Shown piece after piece: positions 46,018 to 54,967 of a DNA stretch of 64,000 nt. Below the pieces are notes generated by a model. That model saw only the letters and a program-made list of their open reading frames with translations, was not told where the DNA came from and ran no database searches. The stretch is taken from NCBI RefSeq assembly GCF_001591105.1, contig NZ_BCUD01000013.1, forward strand, positions 41,559-105,558, given 5' to 3'. The position numbers and the translations under genes were made by a program. The DNA comes from Vibrio nereis NBRC 15637 (lineage in GTDB: Bacteria; Pseudomonadota; Gammaproteobacteria; Enterobacterales; Vibrionaceae). The number at the start of each line of letters is the position of its first letter. Positions within the stretch are counted from its first letter, which is position 1.

Positions 46018-46446
46018 TTACAACGTGTAGTCATTGCGCTCATCGGTGCGCTCGGAAAGATACTCGATAAATTCAAATTGCAGATTATTGCCATCCAAGT
46101 AGTAAACGCTTTTACGATGTGGATGTTCACCACCTAAATGATCGAGTTCGTAACCGTGTTGGCGTAAGCGTTCAATCACGTCTTCTAAGTTGGGGACTGC
46201 GATGCCGAGATGTTTGACGCCGGTCCATTTTAGCGTCCAGTCTTGCGCTGGGCCGTCTCCGCCAGATTGCACTGTGATGTACTGATTGTCGTCACCCACA
46301 TGATACCAATCAACAGTTTGTCCGGTTGGTGAGTCCCAATCACCACCGCCACGTACTCTCCAAGCTGGGATTGCGGCGAGTAAAAAATCGACAGTGGCTT
46401 GGGCGTTATCAACGCTCAGGTTAGCGTGTTCTAGGTAATAGCTCAT
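46018..46446 (-). CDS. VOC/glyoxalase-family protein
   Basis: 142 aa with two beta-alpha-beta-beta-beta modules: LEHANLSVDNAQATVDFLLAAIP and KHLGIAVPNLEDVIERLRQHGYELD, then HRKSVYYLDGNNLQFEFIEY. His and Glu metal ligands are at expected places. Could be a lyase, dioxygenase or resistance protein; substrate cannot be told. Confidence 0.85.
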   Translation of the reverse strand: MSYYLEHANLSVDNAQATVDFLLAAIPAWRVRGGGDWDSPTGQTVDWYHVGDDNQYITVQSGGDGPAQDWTLKWTGVKHLGIAVPNLEDVIERLRQHGYELDHLGGEHPHRKSVYYLDGNNLQFEFIEYLSERTDERNDYTL

Positions 46447-46575
46447 GGTCTTACATCCTTGTTTTAAGTTGATTTTCGGTGTGGATGTAATGACTTTAAA
46501 ACCTCAAGTTAAGTAGAGGTCAACAGCAATGGCAAGATTTATTGAAAAATGAAGATGGGTGAGATTCAGATAAAG

Positions 46576-46608
46576 AAAAACCCCGAGGGCTTTCGCCCAT
46601 CGGGGTTA
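46576..46608 (-). terminator. Terminator of the CsrB-type RNA
   Basis: Minus-strand stem aaccccgatgggc / gccctcggggtt, capped by a gaaa loop, runs into T5. Confidence 0.93.
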
Positions 46609-46989
46609 TAGTCTTACTCGCAGCAATCCGGCTACTAAAAGTGCTCCATGCATCAAATCCTTGATAGTATGCTGACTTCCTTCAGCTAATCCTTTCATCG
46701 CCTTCCTAGCGGTGTCCTTGACCCTATCCTGGTCTGCTAACAATCCTCGTTAGCTCACTTCGCTTGTTCCCTGAGCGGTGTCCCTTTCATCATCCTGATG
46801 ATAAGTTCCTTTCCTCGTCCAGAGGTGTCCATTTCCCATCCTTAGTAGCAACCATCCTAGTTACTATTGCGTCCGTTCAATGTCCAATTTGCTATCCGTG
46901 CCGACCACTCATCCTGAGTAACCGTATCTTCTTCCTGAAGATTACCTAATCCTTGGTAATTTCCTGTTCCGTGTCAGTATCCTTCCGAC
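46576..46989 (-). ncRNA. csrB: CsrB-family regulatory sRNA (CsrA sponge)
   Basis: The minus strand between ggt and the VOC gene encodes an RNA of about 414 nt with about 28 GGA motifs, many in hairpin tips of type CAGGAT, AAGGAT or GGACACC (for example tcatcAGGAtga, ccaAGGAttagg). It begins gtcggaaggatactgac, like E. coli CsrB, and ends in a strong terminator. Such RNAs sequester the translational repressor CsrA. A -35/-10 pair lies at 47024-46997 and a GacA/VarA-type box at 47149. Vibrios carry several Csr RNAs (csrB, csrC, csrD); which one this is cannot be told. Confidence 0.9.
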
Positions 46990-46996
46990 AGGATTA

Positions 46997-47024
46997 ATAT
47001 TACGACTTTGACGGATTTCAGCAA
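46997..47024 (-). promoter_or_regulatory. Promoter of the CsrB-type RNA
   Basis: -35 TTGCTG (47024-47019) and -10 TAATAT (47002-46997) are separated by 16 nt and put transcription start about 7 nt later, at the first G of gtcgg. Confidence 0.65.
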
Positions 47025-47148
47025 TGCTAAGAAAACGATTACATAAAAGAAATATTATTGAAAAATAAAACTATGCATTTAAAAACAATGACTTAGTTTA
47101 TTTCTTTCTGAATCGCCTTACGTAAGAAGCTACTTTTGCTCACTTGCT

Positions 47149-47166
47149 TGTAAGAGATCTCTCACA
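47149..47166. promoter_or_regulatory. GacA/VarA-type upstream activating sequence
   Basis: TGTAAG-N6-CTCACA, one base from the TGTAAG-N6-CTTACA consensus, lies about 160-180 bp upstream of the sRNA start, the usual place for a response-regulator site controlling csr/rsm RNAs. Confidence 0.7.
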
Positions 47167-47186
47167 AACAAGTGGGCAGATCGTCG

Positions 47187-48935
47187 TTATTTACCGATGG
47201 CGGCTCCTTCTCGACGAGGGTCAGCGGCGCCTTCCAAGCCACTTTCGGTGAATCGAATTGCGTGCAATCCGGAATTTAAGTCGCGAATATTCACTTTTAG
47301 CCCGCTCTTTTCAAGCTCAGGTTTCATCTTTTCTAGGCTTGTTCCCTGTTCAATGTCGACTGTTCCGAAACGATTGAGTAAATGTGGCTGATTAATCGCG
47401 CTTTGAATATCCATTCCCCACTGAGTATGAGCAATGATCGCTTGGGCGACATAACCGATAATGCGGCTACCACCTGGAGATCCTATTGCCATGTAGGGTT
47501 TATTGTCTTGCATAATGATGGTTGGAGCCATGGAAGAGCGAGGGCGTTTGCCTGGCTCAAGTCGGTTTGCTATCGGCTTACCATCGCGATGGGTACGGAA
47601 CGAGAAGTCGGTCAGTTCGTTGTTGAGCAGGAACCCTCGCACCATCAGTCTAGAGCCAAACGCGTTTTCAATCGTCGTGGTGATCGAAACGACGTTACCG
47701 TCCCCATCGGCGACGTTGAAATGGCTGGTGGAAGGCAGTTCAATTGATTCATCCTGGCTTTGTACTTGAGCATAATTCCACGGCGGAGTGCCTGCCGAGA
47801 CCGATTCCAGCGCTTTACCTGGAGTGATCGAACTCGCGCGCTGTTTGAGGTAGTTGCTGTTAAGTAACCCGGTTGTTGGCATCGGTACAAAGTCTTCGTC
47901 AGCCATGTACATGCCTCGGTCCGCAAACGCCAGAGCTGACGCATCGGCGATCACCTGCCAAGACTTTGGACTTTCGGCTCCCCAGCCTTTGAGGTCAAAT
48001 TGCTCGGTCATTGCTAAGATTTGTCCAACCGTCAGGGCGCCAGAACTTGGTGGTCCCATGCCACAGACGTCAAAGCTTTGGTAGGGCGCACAAACTGCGT
48101 CGCGCTGTTTAGTCTGGTAGATACTCAGGTCTTGCTCGGCAAGTACGCCCGGATTCCCAGCGGCGGTTTGTACCGTATTGACGATATCTTTGGCGATCTC
48201 ACCTTGGTAGAAGCCCTTTGCACCCTGTTTAGCAATCGTGGTTAAGGTGGCGGCGTATTCTGGGTTCTTAAGGATTGTGCCTTCGGCTTTTGGTGAGCCA
48301 TCAGGGTTAAAGAAATACGCTTTTGTGGCAGGGAAACGGCTCAAACGCTCGGCATCGCCTGCAATAAGGCTAGCTAAGCGAGGGCTGATCGCAAACCCTT
48401 GTTGAGCCAGTTGGATCACCGGTTCAATCAGTTTACCCCATTCGAGTTGGCCGTATTTCTGGTGGGTGTCCCACATCAGTTTTACCGTTCCCGGTGTGCC
48501 GACAGATCTGCCACCGACTACCGCATCGTAAAAAGCGAGCGGTTCACCGTTAGCGTCTTGGAATAAAGTAGGCGTCGCCGCGAGTGGCGCAGTTTCGCGG
48601 CCGTCATAGGTGGTGAGTTTTTTTTGTTTGGCATCCCAGTACACCAAAAATGCACCGCCACCAATACCGGACGATTGTGGTTCAACCAAGCCGAGCATCA
48701 ACTGAGTAGTCACCATCGCATCAATTGCGTTACCACCTTGTGCGAGAATATCTGCCCCCGCTTGGGTCGCAATTGGGTTGGCGGCGGTGACCATCCAATC
48801 TTTGGCGGTCACTAAGCGTTTTTGTTCGACGCCGGTGCTCTGCTCGGGAGCAACCGAGTCCGCTGCCTGATCAGCCCAGCCAGACGTTGATGTGAGCAAA
48901 AGGGAAGTAGTGATAAGTTTCCATGTCCACTGCAT
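47187..48935 (-). CDS. ggt: Gamma-glutamyltransferase
   Basis: This 582-aa periplasmic Ntn-hydrolase cleaves and transfers the gamma-glutamyl group of glutathione. Signal peptide ends TSGWA. The proenzyme autocleaves before the nucleophile Thr403 (in PSTSHFNVADGDGNVVS), giving large and small subunits. Further conserved sites are GIGGGAFLVYWD, YDGRETAP, FSFRTH-like and PRSSMAPTI, MAIGSPGGSRI. Monocistronic, lying just upstream of the CsrB-type RNA on the same strand. Confidence 0.96.
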   Translation of the reverse strand: MQWTWKLITTSLLLTSTSGWADQAADSVAPEQSTGVEQKRLVTAKDWMVTAANPIATQAGADILAQGGNAIDAMVTTQLMLGLVEPQSSGIGGGAFLVYWDAKQKKLTTYDGRETAPLAATPTLFQDANGEPLAFYDAVVGGRSVGTPGTVKLMWDTHQKYGQLEWGKLIEPVIQLAQQGFAISPRLASLIAGDAERLSRFPATKAYFFNPDGSPKAEGTILKNPEYAATLTTIAKQGAKGFYQGEIAKDIVNTVQTAAGNPGVLAEQDLSIYQTKQRDAVCAPYQSFDVCGMGPPSSGALTVGQILAMTEQFDLKGWGAESPKSWQVIADASALAFADRGMYMADEDFVPMPTTGLLNSNYLKQRASSITPGKALESVSAGTPPWNYAQVQSQDESIELPSTSHFNVADGDGNVVSITTTIENAFGSRLMVRGFLLNNELTDFSFRTHRDGKPIANRLEPGKRPRSSMAPTIIMQDNKPYMAIGSPGGSRIIGYVAQAIIAHTQWGMDIQSAINQPHLLNRFGTVDIEQGTSLEKMKPELEKSGLKVNIRDLNSGLHAIRFTESGLEGAADPRREGAAIGK

Positions 48936-49031
48936 TTATTTTTCTCCTTGTTGTATTTGCTCAACAAGATTGGCAGTGGATATGCAATGCGTCTATTTCA
49001 TTGTTATAAAAATGTAACTTGGAGCCAGAAC

Positions 49032-49700
49032 TTAGATCGTGTTGAGCAGGGCATGCAGTGACTGCCAAAGGATGCTCGCCCCGACCAAGGTAAAGATAAT
49101 GCCGCATAAGCCATCAATGTATACCGCCAGTGATTTTAACTTCGCTTGTAGGCGTTCGGTCGACAGTGCCCAAGCTAGAAATGAGAACCAAGCCAGAGAT
49201 AAGCTCCAGAGAATAAACAGCGCCACGCCTTTCCCTGTCAGTGACATGCTGGCAGGGACCAACGTCGACATCAGGCTGACGAAAAACACCAATGCTTTTG
49301 GGTTGAGAATGTTGGTGGCAAAGCCACGAGAAAAGGCTTGGCGTTTGTTACTCAGCAGTAAGCTCGAACCGGATTCTTCAGCAGACGTTTCGCTTTTTGA
49401 GCTTAGGGTTTGCCATGTACCTTTTAGTGCGCCAAAGCCTAAATAGAACAGATAGCTACCGCCGGCGATTTGTACCAGTGCGAATAAGGTTGGCTGTTGA
49501 TGCACCAAATAGCTGACGCCAGTTAGGCTGAGTAAGGAATGCAATAAGATGCCAAACGACAGCCCGAGCGCGATGTAGACTCCCGTTTGCCTGCCGTAAC
49601 GGGTGGCGTTTTGCACCACGAGGGCGAAATCAGGCCCCGGGCTCATTAAGGCGATAAAGTGGACGGTGGCTAAGGTGACTAAGATAGAGAGTTCATTCAT
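49032..49700 (-). CDS. LysE/RhtB-family amino-acid exporter
   Basis: 222 aa with about six membrane segments and the family signature FIALMSPGPDFALVVQNATRYGRQTG at the N-terminus. Likely exports an amino acid; substrate unknown. It starts 77 nt after the AraC-type regulator gene on the same strand, which may control it. Confidence 0.9.
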   Translation of the reverse strand: MNELSILVTLATVHFIALMSPGPDFALVVQNATRYGRQTGVYIALGLSFGILLHSLLSLTGVSYLVHQQPTLFALVQIAGGSYLFYLGFGALKGTWQTLSSKSETSAEESGSSLLLSNKRQAFSRGFATNILNPKALVFFVSLMSTLVPASMSLTGKGVALFILWSLSLAWFSFLAWALSTERLQAKLKSLAVYIDGLCGIIFTLVGASILWQSLHALLNTI

Positions 49701-49777
49701 TGCAAGAGGCCAATACAGTCAAAAACAGAACATCATTGTGCATGGAATGGTTGGGTGGCGATTGTAAAAAACTGACA

Positions 49778-50572
49778 CTAACTGATTTGCGAAGGCGAGA
49801 CACCATAAGTGGCTTTAAACGCTTTGCTGAAATGAGCTTGGTCGTAAAAGCCAATTTGGTGGGCCACGTCTGTTCCACACAGGCCGGATTTAAGCAGCTT
49901 CATACCTTGCTCTAGGCGCAAACGGCTTAACCACGCGTACGGCGTGAGGCCGACCTTAGCCTTAAAGTGACGTTGAAATTGAGTCGGGCTAAGTTGGCAA
50001 AGCTCAGACAACTGCTCTAGCCGCACCGGCTGGTCGAGGTTCGCCATCAAATACTCTTTGAGCGTAGTCACCGATTGTTGTCCCAAAGGAATGGCCGCTT
50101 TCTGGCTTAAGGCGCCATAGCGGGCAAACAGTTGGTTGAAACCTTCATAAGGCAAACAATCTTTGGCGAGCTGGCTGAGATTATCTTTGGCCAGTGAGTG
50201 GTGCAGCTGTGCTAACGGCTTGAAGACACTTGGGTCATGCACGATCAACTGGTTAAAGCTGATGGTATTGCCCGGGCGTTGTAGCTCAGCCAAATTACTT
50301 AGCCACTGCGGGTCCACCGAGAAGACTTTGACTTGATAGCCGGAGTCGAGCAAGGAATGCCCATCGTGCAGCTCGTCCGGTGGCATCACCACAATTTGCC
50401 CAGCACCGACTTGGTATGAAGCTCCTTGGTAGTGGAACTTCTGTTGTCCGTCGATGATAAGGCCAATGTGAAAATCGAGATGATAATGGCGCTGAAAGGC
50501 AAACTTCTTATAGTTTCCGTCTATCAGGCTTATCTCTTGGTTTTGCGTTTTATGGTAGTTGACCTTATCCAT
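49778..50572 (-). CDS. AraC-family transcriptional regulator
   Basis: 264 aa: N-terminal cupin ligand-binding domain (HYHLDFHIGLIIDGQQKFHYQG ... VVMPPDELHDGHS) and C-terminal double HTH (LEQLSELCQLSPTQFQRHFKAKVGLTPYAWLSRLRLEQGMKLL ... IGFYDQAHFSKAFKATYGVSPSQ). Upstream of and co-oriented with the LysE exporter gene, a pair often seen for amino-acid export control. Confidence 0.92.
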   Translation of the reverse strand: MDKVNYHKTQNQEISLIDGNYKKFAFQRHYHLDFHIGLIIDGQQKFHYQGASYQVGAGQIVVMPPDELHDGHSLLDSGYQVKVFSVDPQWLSNLAELQRPGNTISFNQLIVHDPSVFKPLAQLHHSLAKDNLSQLAKDCLPYEGFNQLFARYGALSQKAAIPLGQQSVTTLKEYLMANLDQPVRLEQLSELCQLSPTQFQRHFKAKVGLTPYAWLSRLRLEQGMKLLKSGLCGTDVAHQIGFYDQAHFSKAFKATYGVSPSQIS

Positions 50573-50574
50573 GG

Positions 50575-50608
50575 AACAAAAAAGCTTGGTGAAATATTCA
50601 CCAAGCTT
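50575..50608 (-). terminator. Terminator of rarD
   Basis: The 12-bp stem aagcttggtgaa/ttcaccaagctt with a 3-nt loop and a minus-strand T-run lies between rarD and the AraC gene. Confidence 0.85.
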
Positions 50609-50643
50609 ATAGTGCTAAACGGGGTTTGTCTTGTAAAAAACGA

Positions 50644-51558
50644 TCACTTCGCGAGCGCGGCTCGGCGTGATTGTTTACTCGAATGAAAACCATCAAAGCT
50701 GAACACGACAAGTGCACCCCAGATAAAGGCGAAGGTAATCGCCTTGTCTGAGGTGAAGGTTTCTCCATAGACGAGCACCGCAAGCAAGAACATCAGGCTT
50801 GGGCCGATGTATTGGAAAAAGCCCAATGTCGACAGCTTTAAGCGCGTCGCGGCACCAGTAAAACAGAGCAATGGCAGAGTCGTGATTACACCGGCCGCAA
50901 CCAACAGTATATTGAGGTTGAGAGCGTTGTCAGCCATGTTCGACGTCGGTGAGCTTGCAAACCACAACAGATAAATAGCCGCAGCGGGAAGCAGAACGAG
51001 AGTTTCGATAAATAGACCAGTTTGTGCATCTAGGCTGACTTTTTTACGCAGTAATCCATAGAAACCAAAACTAAAGGCCAGTGCGATCGCGACAATAGGC
51101 ACTGAACCAAACGCGACCAGTTGAACAATAACGCCACACGCCGCCAATACCACGGCAAACCACTGCATCTTACGCAGCCTTTCGCCGAGGAAGATCATCC
51201 CGAGCACCACATTTATCAGCGGGTTAATGTAGTAGCCCAGGCTGGCATCCAGCATGTGATTGGCGTTCACTGCCCAGATAAAAATCAACCAGTTGGTCGC
51301 GATGATCACCGACGTCGAAAGCAGATAAGCTATCTTTTTCTTCGATTTGAACACATCAACTACGCTGCGCCAGCGGCGGCCGACATGGAGTAGTAGCGCC
51401 AATAAGAAAAATGACCAAATGACACGGTGGCTGAGGATCTCAAGCGGCGATACATCGCTAATGGTTTTGAAATAGATCGGTGCGATGCCCCACATGGTGT
51501 AGGCGCCAATGGCGAGCAAGACGCCTTGCTTCGCTCTTTGTTGTTCTTCTGGTGTCAT
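50644..51558 (-). CDS. rarD: EamA-family transporter RarD
   Basis: 304 aa with ten membrane segments; N-terminal AIGAYTMWGIAPIYFKTI, SHRVIWSFFLL and NWLIFIWAVNANHMLDASLGYYINPLINVVLG are typical RarD (drug/metabolite transporter superfamily). Function in vivo is not well defined. Same neighbourhood (rarD-recQ) as in V. cholerae; divergent from recQ. Confidence 0.93.
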   Translation of the reverse strand: MTPEEQQRAKQGVLLAIGAYTMWGIAPIYFKTISDVSPLEILSHRVIWSFFLLALLLHVGRRWRSVVDVFKSKKKIAYLLSTSVIIATNWLIFIWAVNANHMLDASLGYYINPLINVVLGMIFLGERLRKMQWFAVVLAACGVIVQLVAFGSVPIVAIALAFSFGFYGLLRKKVSLDAQTGLFIETLVLLPAAAIYLLWFASSPTSNMADNALNLNILLVAAGVITTLPLLCFTGAATRLKLSTLGFFQYIGPSLMFLLAVLVYGETFTSDKAITFAFIWGALVVFSFDGFHSSKQSRRAALAK

Positions 51559-51781
51559 TGGATAATCTCAACACTATTTTTACAATTTGAAACATCCAGT
51601 ATACGAATGGTGATACAAATCACCTAGCGATTTGGTGCACTATCCTTCATATTGGTTGGCAAATCGTCGTCAAACTCGCGGCGGTCAATTGGCCGATCGA
51701 CGTAGCATCCAGCTGTGACTTGGGTATACAATGTGCGCTTCGCTTTTTGCACTTCTGCACTCTATTCCTATTGAGAAATAA

Positions 51782-53617
51782 ATGACTGCCACACTGTTAG
51801 CTGAACAATCCGATTCTAAAGTGACTCCACAAAGCGTACTTGAGGAGGTATTTGGCTATCAGGAATTTCGTGATGGTCAGCAGGAAGCGATCGAATACGC
51901 GGTCAAAGGCCAAGACAGCTTGGTGATCATGCCAACAGGTGGCGGCAAGTCACTTTGTTATCAGATCCCAGCGTTGGTACGTAGCGGACTGACTTTGGTG
52001 ATCTCTCCGCTGATCTCTCTGATGAAAGACCAAGTTGACCAGTTGAAGGCCAACGGCGTGGCGGCTGAATGTGTGAATTCGACTTTGTCGCGTGAAGAGC
52101 TGATTTCGGTCTATAACCGCATGCATTCTGGCGCGTTGAAGTTGGTTTATGTGTCGCCGGAACGCGTATTAATGCGCGACTTTATCGAACGTTTGGAGAG
52201 CCTACCGCTGTCGATGATTGCGGTCGATGAAGCGCACTGCATTTCTCAGTGGGGCCACGATTTTCGACCAGAATATGCCTCGCTCGGCCAGCTCAAACAG
52301 TATTTTCCGCATGTACCAGTGATGGCACTCACCGCGACCGCCGATGATGCCACTCGTAACGATATTACCCATCGCCTACAACTCGATAACCCGCATGTAT
52401 ATTTGGGCAGTTTTGACCGACCAAATATCAGTTACACCTTGGTCGAAAAGCACAAACCTGTTTCTCAGGTGGTTCGTTTTCTTGAAGGGCAACGTGGTCA
52501 ATGCGGCATCATTTATTGTGGTAGCCGCAAGAAAGTCGAGATGCTGACCGAGAAGCTGTGCAACAACGGTTTACGTGCCGCGAGTTACCACGCGGGCTTA
52601 GAAGTGGACGAGCGCGCTTACGTCCAAGATGCGTTTCAGCGTGATGATATCCAAATCGTGGTGGCGACCGTGGCGTTTGGTATGGGGATCAATAAACCCA
52701 ACGTTCGCTTCGTGGTGCACTTTGATATTCCGCGCAATATCGAGTCTTACTATCAGGAGACTGGTCGTGCAGGGCGTGATGGCTTGCCCGCGGAAGCGAT
52801 GATGTTGTATGACCCAGCAGACATCAGTTGGCTGCGTCGCATGTTGGATGAAAAAGACGACGGCCCGCAAAAGCAGGTCGAAGCGCACAAACTCAATGCG
52901 ATGAGTGCGTTCGCTGAAGCGCAAACCTGTCGCCGCCAAGTTCTGCTCAATTACTTTGGTGAATACCGCGAAAAGCCGTGTGGCAACTGCGATATTTGCC
53001 TCGACCCACCGAAGCATTTCGATGCCACCGAGCAAGCGCAAAAAGCACTGTCGTGCGTGTACCGCGTTAATCAAAGCTTTGGTATGGGCTATGTGGTGGA
53101 AGTGTTGCGCGGCATGCAGAACATCCGTATCCGCGAAAATGGCCACGACAAACTCTCGACTTACGGCTTAGGGCGTGAAAACAGTCACGATTACTGGGTG
53201 AGTGTCTTCCGTCAGTTGATTCACAAAGGGTTGTTGTTCCAAAATATTACCTGCAATTCGACGTTGCAACTGACCGAAGAAGCGCGCCCGTTGCTGCGTG
53301 GCGAAATGTCGCTTGAGTTGGCAGTACCGCGTTTAGATACGGCCGCGCGCGCGGCGAAGTCCGACAAACTGTCCAACAAACATTACGACAAGAAGCTATT
53401 TGCCAAACTGCGTAAGCTACGTAAAGCGATTGCCGATGAAGACGGTTTACCGCCATACGTGGTATTCAGTGACGCGACGCTGATCGACATGGCCGAGATC
53501 CTGCCGACCTCCTACGGAGAAATGTTAGCGGTGAACGGAGTCGGGCAGCGCAAGCTAGATAAATACGCCGATCCATTCTTAGATTTAATTCAGGAGCACT
53601 TAACCAACCATGGCTGA
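51782..53617 (+). CDS. recQ: ATP-dependent DNA helicase RecQ
   Basis: 611-aa 3'-5' helicase (E. coli 609). Order: [14 protein letters not shown], Walker [17 protein letters not shown] box, ALTATAD, helicase-C with [10 protein letters not shown], zinc cysteines ([10 protein letters not shown] ... [11 protein letters not shown]), RQC winged helix, HRDC domain at about 530-605. It overlaps the next small gene by 8 nt. Confidence 0.97.
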   Translation: MTATLLAEQSDSKVTPQSVLEEVFGYQEFRDGQQEAIEYAVKGQDSLVIMPTGGGKSLCYQIPALVRSGLTLVISPLISLMKDQVDQLKANGVAAECVNSTLSREELISVYNRMHSGALKLVYVSPERVLMRDFIERLESLPLSMIAVDEAHCISQWGHDFRPEYASLGQLKQYFPHVPVMALTATADDATRNDITHRLQLDNPHVYLGSFDRPNISYTLVEKHKPVSQVVRFLEGQRGQCGIIYCGSRKKVEMLTEKLCNNGLRAASYHAGLEVDERAYVQDAFQRDDIQIVVATVAFGMGINKPNVRFVVHFDIPRNIESYYQETGRAGRDGLPAEAMMLYDPADISWLRRMLDEKDDGPQKQVEAHKLNAMSAFAEAQTCRRQVLLNYFGEYREKPCGNCDICLDPPKHFDATEQAQKALSCVYRVNQSFGMGYVVEVLRGMQNIRIRENGHDKLSTYGLGRENSHDYWVSVFRQLIHKGLLFQNITCNSTLQLTEEARPLLRGEMSLELAVPRLDTAARAAKSDKLSNKHYDKKLFAKLRKLRKAIADEDGLPPYVVFSDATLIDMAEILPTSYGEMLAVNGVGQRKLDKYADPFLDLIQEHLTNHG

Positions 53618-53924
53618 GCAACAAACGGAATTTGGCCTGCAAGAATACCAGGCAGAAGAGGGGCGCATCATTATTCGTACCCCACGCTTTGATTTTGATT
53701 CTTTTCCAGAGCTAGGTGCGCGTTTAATCTCGCTGCTGTCTGCCAGTGTGAAGGAAAAGCAGTGGGATGCTGATATCCACTCTTGGCTGGTTGATTTTGA
53801 AGGCTGCCAACTGTTTCTTAAAGCAGAGCATTACAGTGAATGTGTCTGGTTTGAAGCGCTTGTTGTTGAAGATTCACAAGAAGAACTGGATTTCTTAGCC
53901 AGCCTGTTTCAGCGCGGATTTTAG
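53610..53924 (+). CDS. Small DUF3630-type protein coupled to recQ
   Basis: 104-aa acidic cytoplasmic protein; ATG lies 8 nt inside the end of recQ, so translation is coupled. No catalytic motif. The gene accompanies recQ in vibrios as I recall (DUF3630); role unknown. Confidence 0.8.
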   Translation: MAEQQTEFGLQEYQAEEGRIIIRTPRFDFDSFPELGARLISLLSASVKEKQWDADIHSWLVDFEGCQLFLKAEHYSECVWFEALVVEDSQEELDFLASLFQRGF

Positions 53925-54178
53925 TACGCCAACGATTGCGTAATCACCGATGCTTGCGGCTAAAATTGGTTAATGTATAATCGCCCGCCGCGATATTTGT
54001 CATATTTGAAGTTTCATCGTCGTTGACTGCATTCGTCCTCCCTAATCACATAGGTTCCCTATGCTCATAGGGCAGTACTCATTTGTCGCCTTGTTGAAAC
54101 TCCAACTATTTAAAATATCTTAATCTCTTTATTTACATTGTTGGTAAGAGTCATTCCAAATAATTGGGATGGATTCGA

Positions 54179-54214
54179 TTTGGGTTCCCTCACCCCCAAA
54201 CCAAACTAAAAAGG
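54179..54214 (+). promoter_or_regulatory. Probable preQ1-I riboswitch controlling yhhQ
   Basis: Stem tttggg (54179-54184) / cccaaa (54195-54200) encloses a 10-nt C-rich loop (ttccctcacc) and is followed by ccaaactaaaaagg, an A-rich tail ending in the ribosome site AAGG 6 nt before the yhhQ ATG. This is the compact preQ1 class I layout (hairpin plus A-rich tail forming a pseudoknot), here able to hide the ribosome site. yhhQ (COG1738) is a known preQ1-riboswitch target. Confidence 0.72.
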
Positions 54215-54220
54215 TATCGC

Positions 54221-54889
54221 ATGAGTAACTTTACCCCTGCGCAGCAGCGCAAAGCCCTTTTCTTTTTGACCCTGTTCCACCTGATCATTATTGCATCCAG
54301 TAACTATCTGGTTCAGCTTCCGTTTACCATTTTTGGTTTTCATACCACTTGGGGCGCTTTCACCTTCCCATTTATCTTCTTAGCAACGGATTTAACGGTT
54401 CGTATCTTTGGTGCACAACTAGCGCGTCGCATTATCTTCTTGGTGATGCTGCCAGCTTTAGCGGTATCGTATGGGCTGTCGGTACTGTTTTATGAAGGTC
54501 AATTCCAAGGTTTTGCTCAACTGAGCGAGTTCAATTTGTTTGTCGCGCGCATCGCGCTGGCGAGCTTTATGGCTTACTTACTAGGGCAAATTCTGGATGT
54601 GCACGTGTTTAACCGCTTACGCCAGCTAAAACAGTGGTGGGTCGCGCCTACCTGTTCAACGCTATTTGGTAATGCGCTGGATACCATCGCTTTCTTCGCG
54701 ATTGCTTTCTACCAAAGCCCTGATCCGTTTATGGCAGAACACTGGACAGAAATCGCCTTGGTCGATTACGGCTTTAAACTGGTGATCAGTTTAGGTCTGT
54801 TTGTACCGATGTACGGCGTCTTGCTTAACTACTTGGTGAAGAAGCTGACCGCAGTGAATCCCGAGTTCAAGATTGTCGGTGCGAATTAA
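54221..54889 (+). CDS. yhhQ: Queuosine precursor (preQ0/preQ1) transporter YhhQ
   Basis: 222-aa inner-membrane importer of 7-deazaguanine precursors for tRNA queuosine (E. coli 221 aa). Hallmarks: FHLIIIASSNYLVQLPF, TWGAFTFPFIFLATDLTVRIFG, STLFGNALDTIAFFAIAF. ATG at 54221 with AAGG upstream is preferred to an earlier ATG at 54164 that lies ahead of the riboswitch. Regulated by the preQ1 element just upstream (inference). Confidence 0.94.
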   Translation: MSNFTPAQQRKALFFLTLFHLIIIASSNYLVQLPFTIFGFHTTWGAFTFPFIFLATDLTVRIFGAQLARRIIFLVMLPALAVSYGLSVLFYEGQFQGFAQLSEFNLFVARIALASFMAYLLGQILDVHVFNRLRQLKQWWVAPTCSTLFGNALDTIAFFAIAFYQSPDPFMAEHWTEIALVDYGFKLVISLGLFVPMYGVLLNYLVKKLTAVNPEFKIVGAN

Positions 54890-54905
54890 GCCAGACTAGC
54901 AATAA

Positions 54906-54941
54906 AAAAGCCCGAGTGATGTTCTCACTCGGGCTTTTTGT
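54906..54941. terminator. Terminator between yhhQ and gppA
   Basis: The long stem aaaaagcccgagtga / tcactcgggcttttt with T-runs on both strands lies between convergent genes. Confidence 0.93.
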
Positions 54942-54967
54942 TATTTGCTCGCTTAACAGTTGGCAGT

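Noticed and set aside
46764..46949. Open frame across the CsrB-type RNA
   Set aside because: Antisense to a structured RNA full of GGA/TCC repeats; no start signals.
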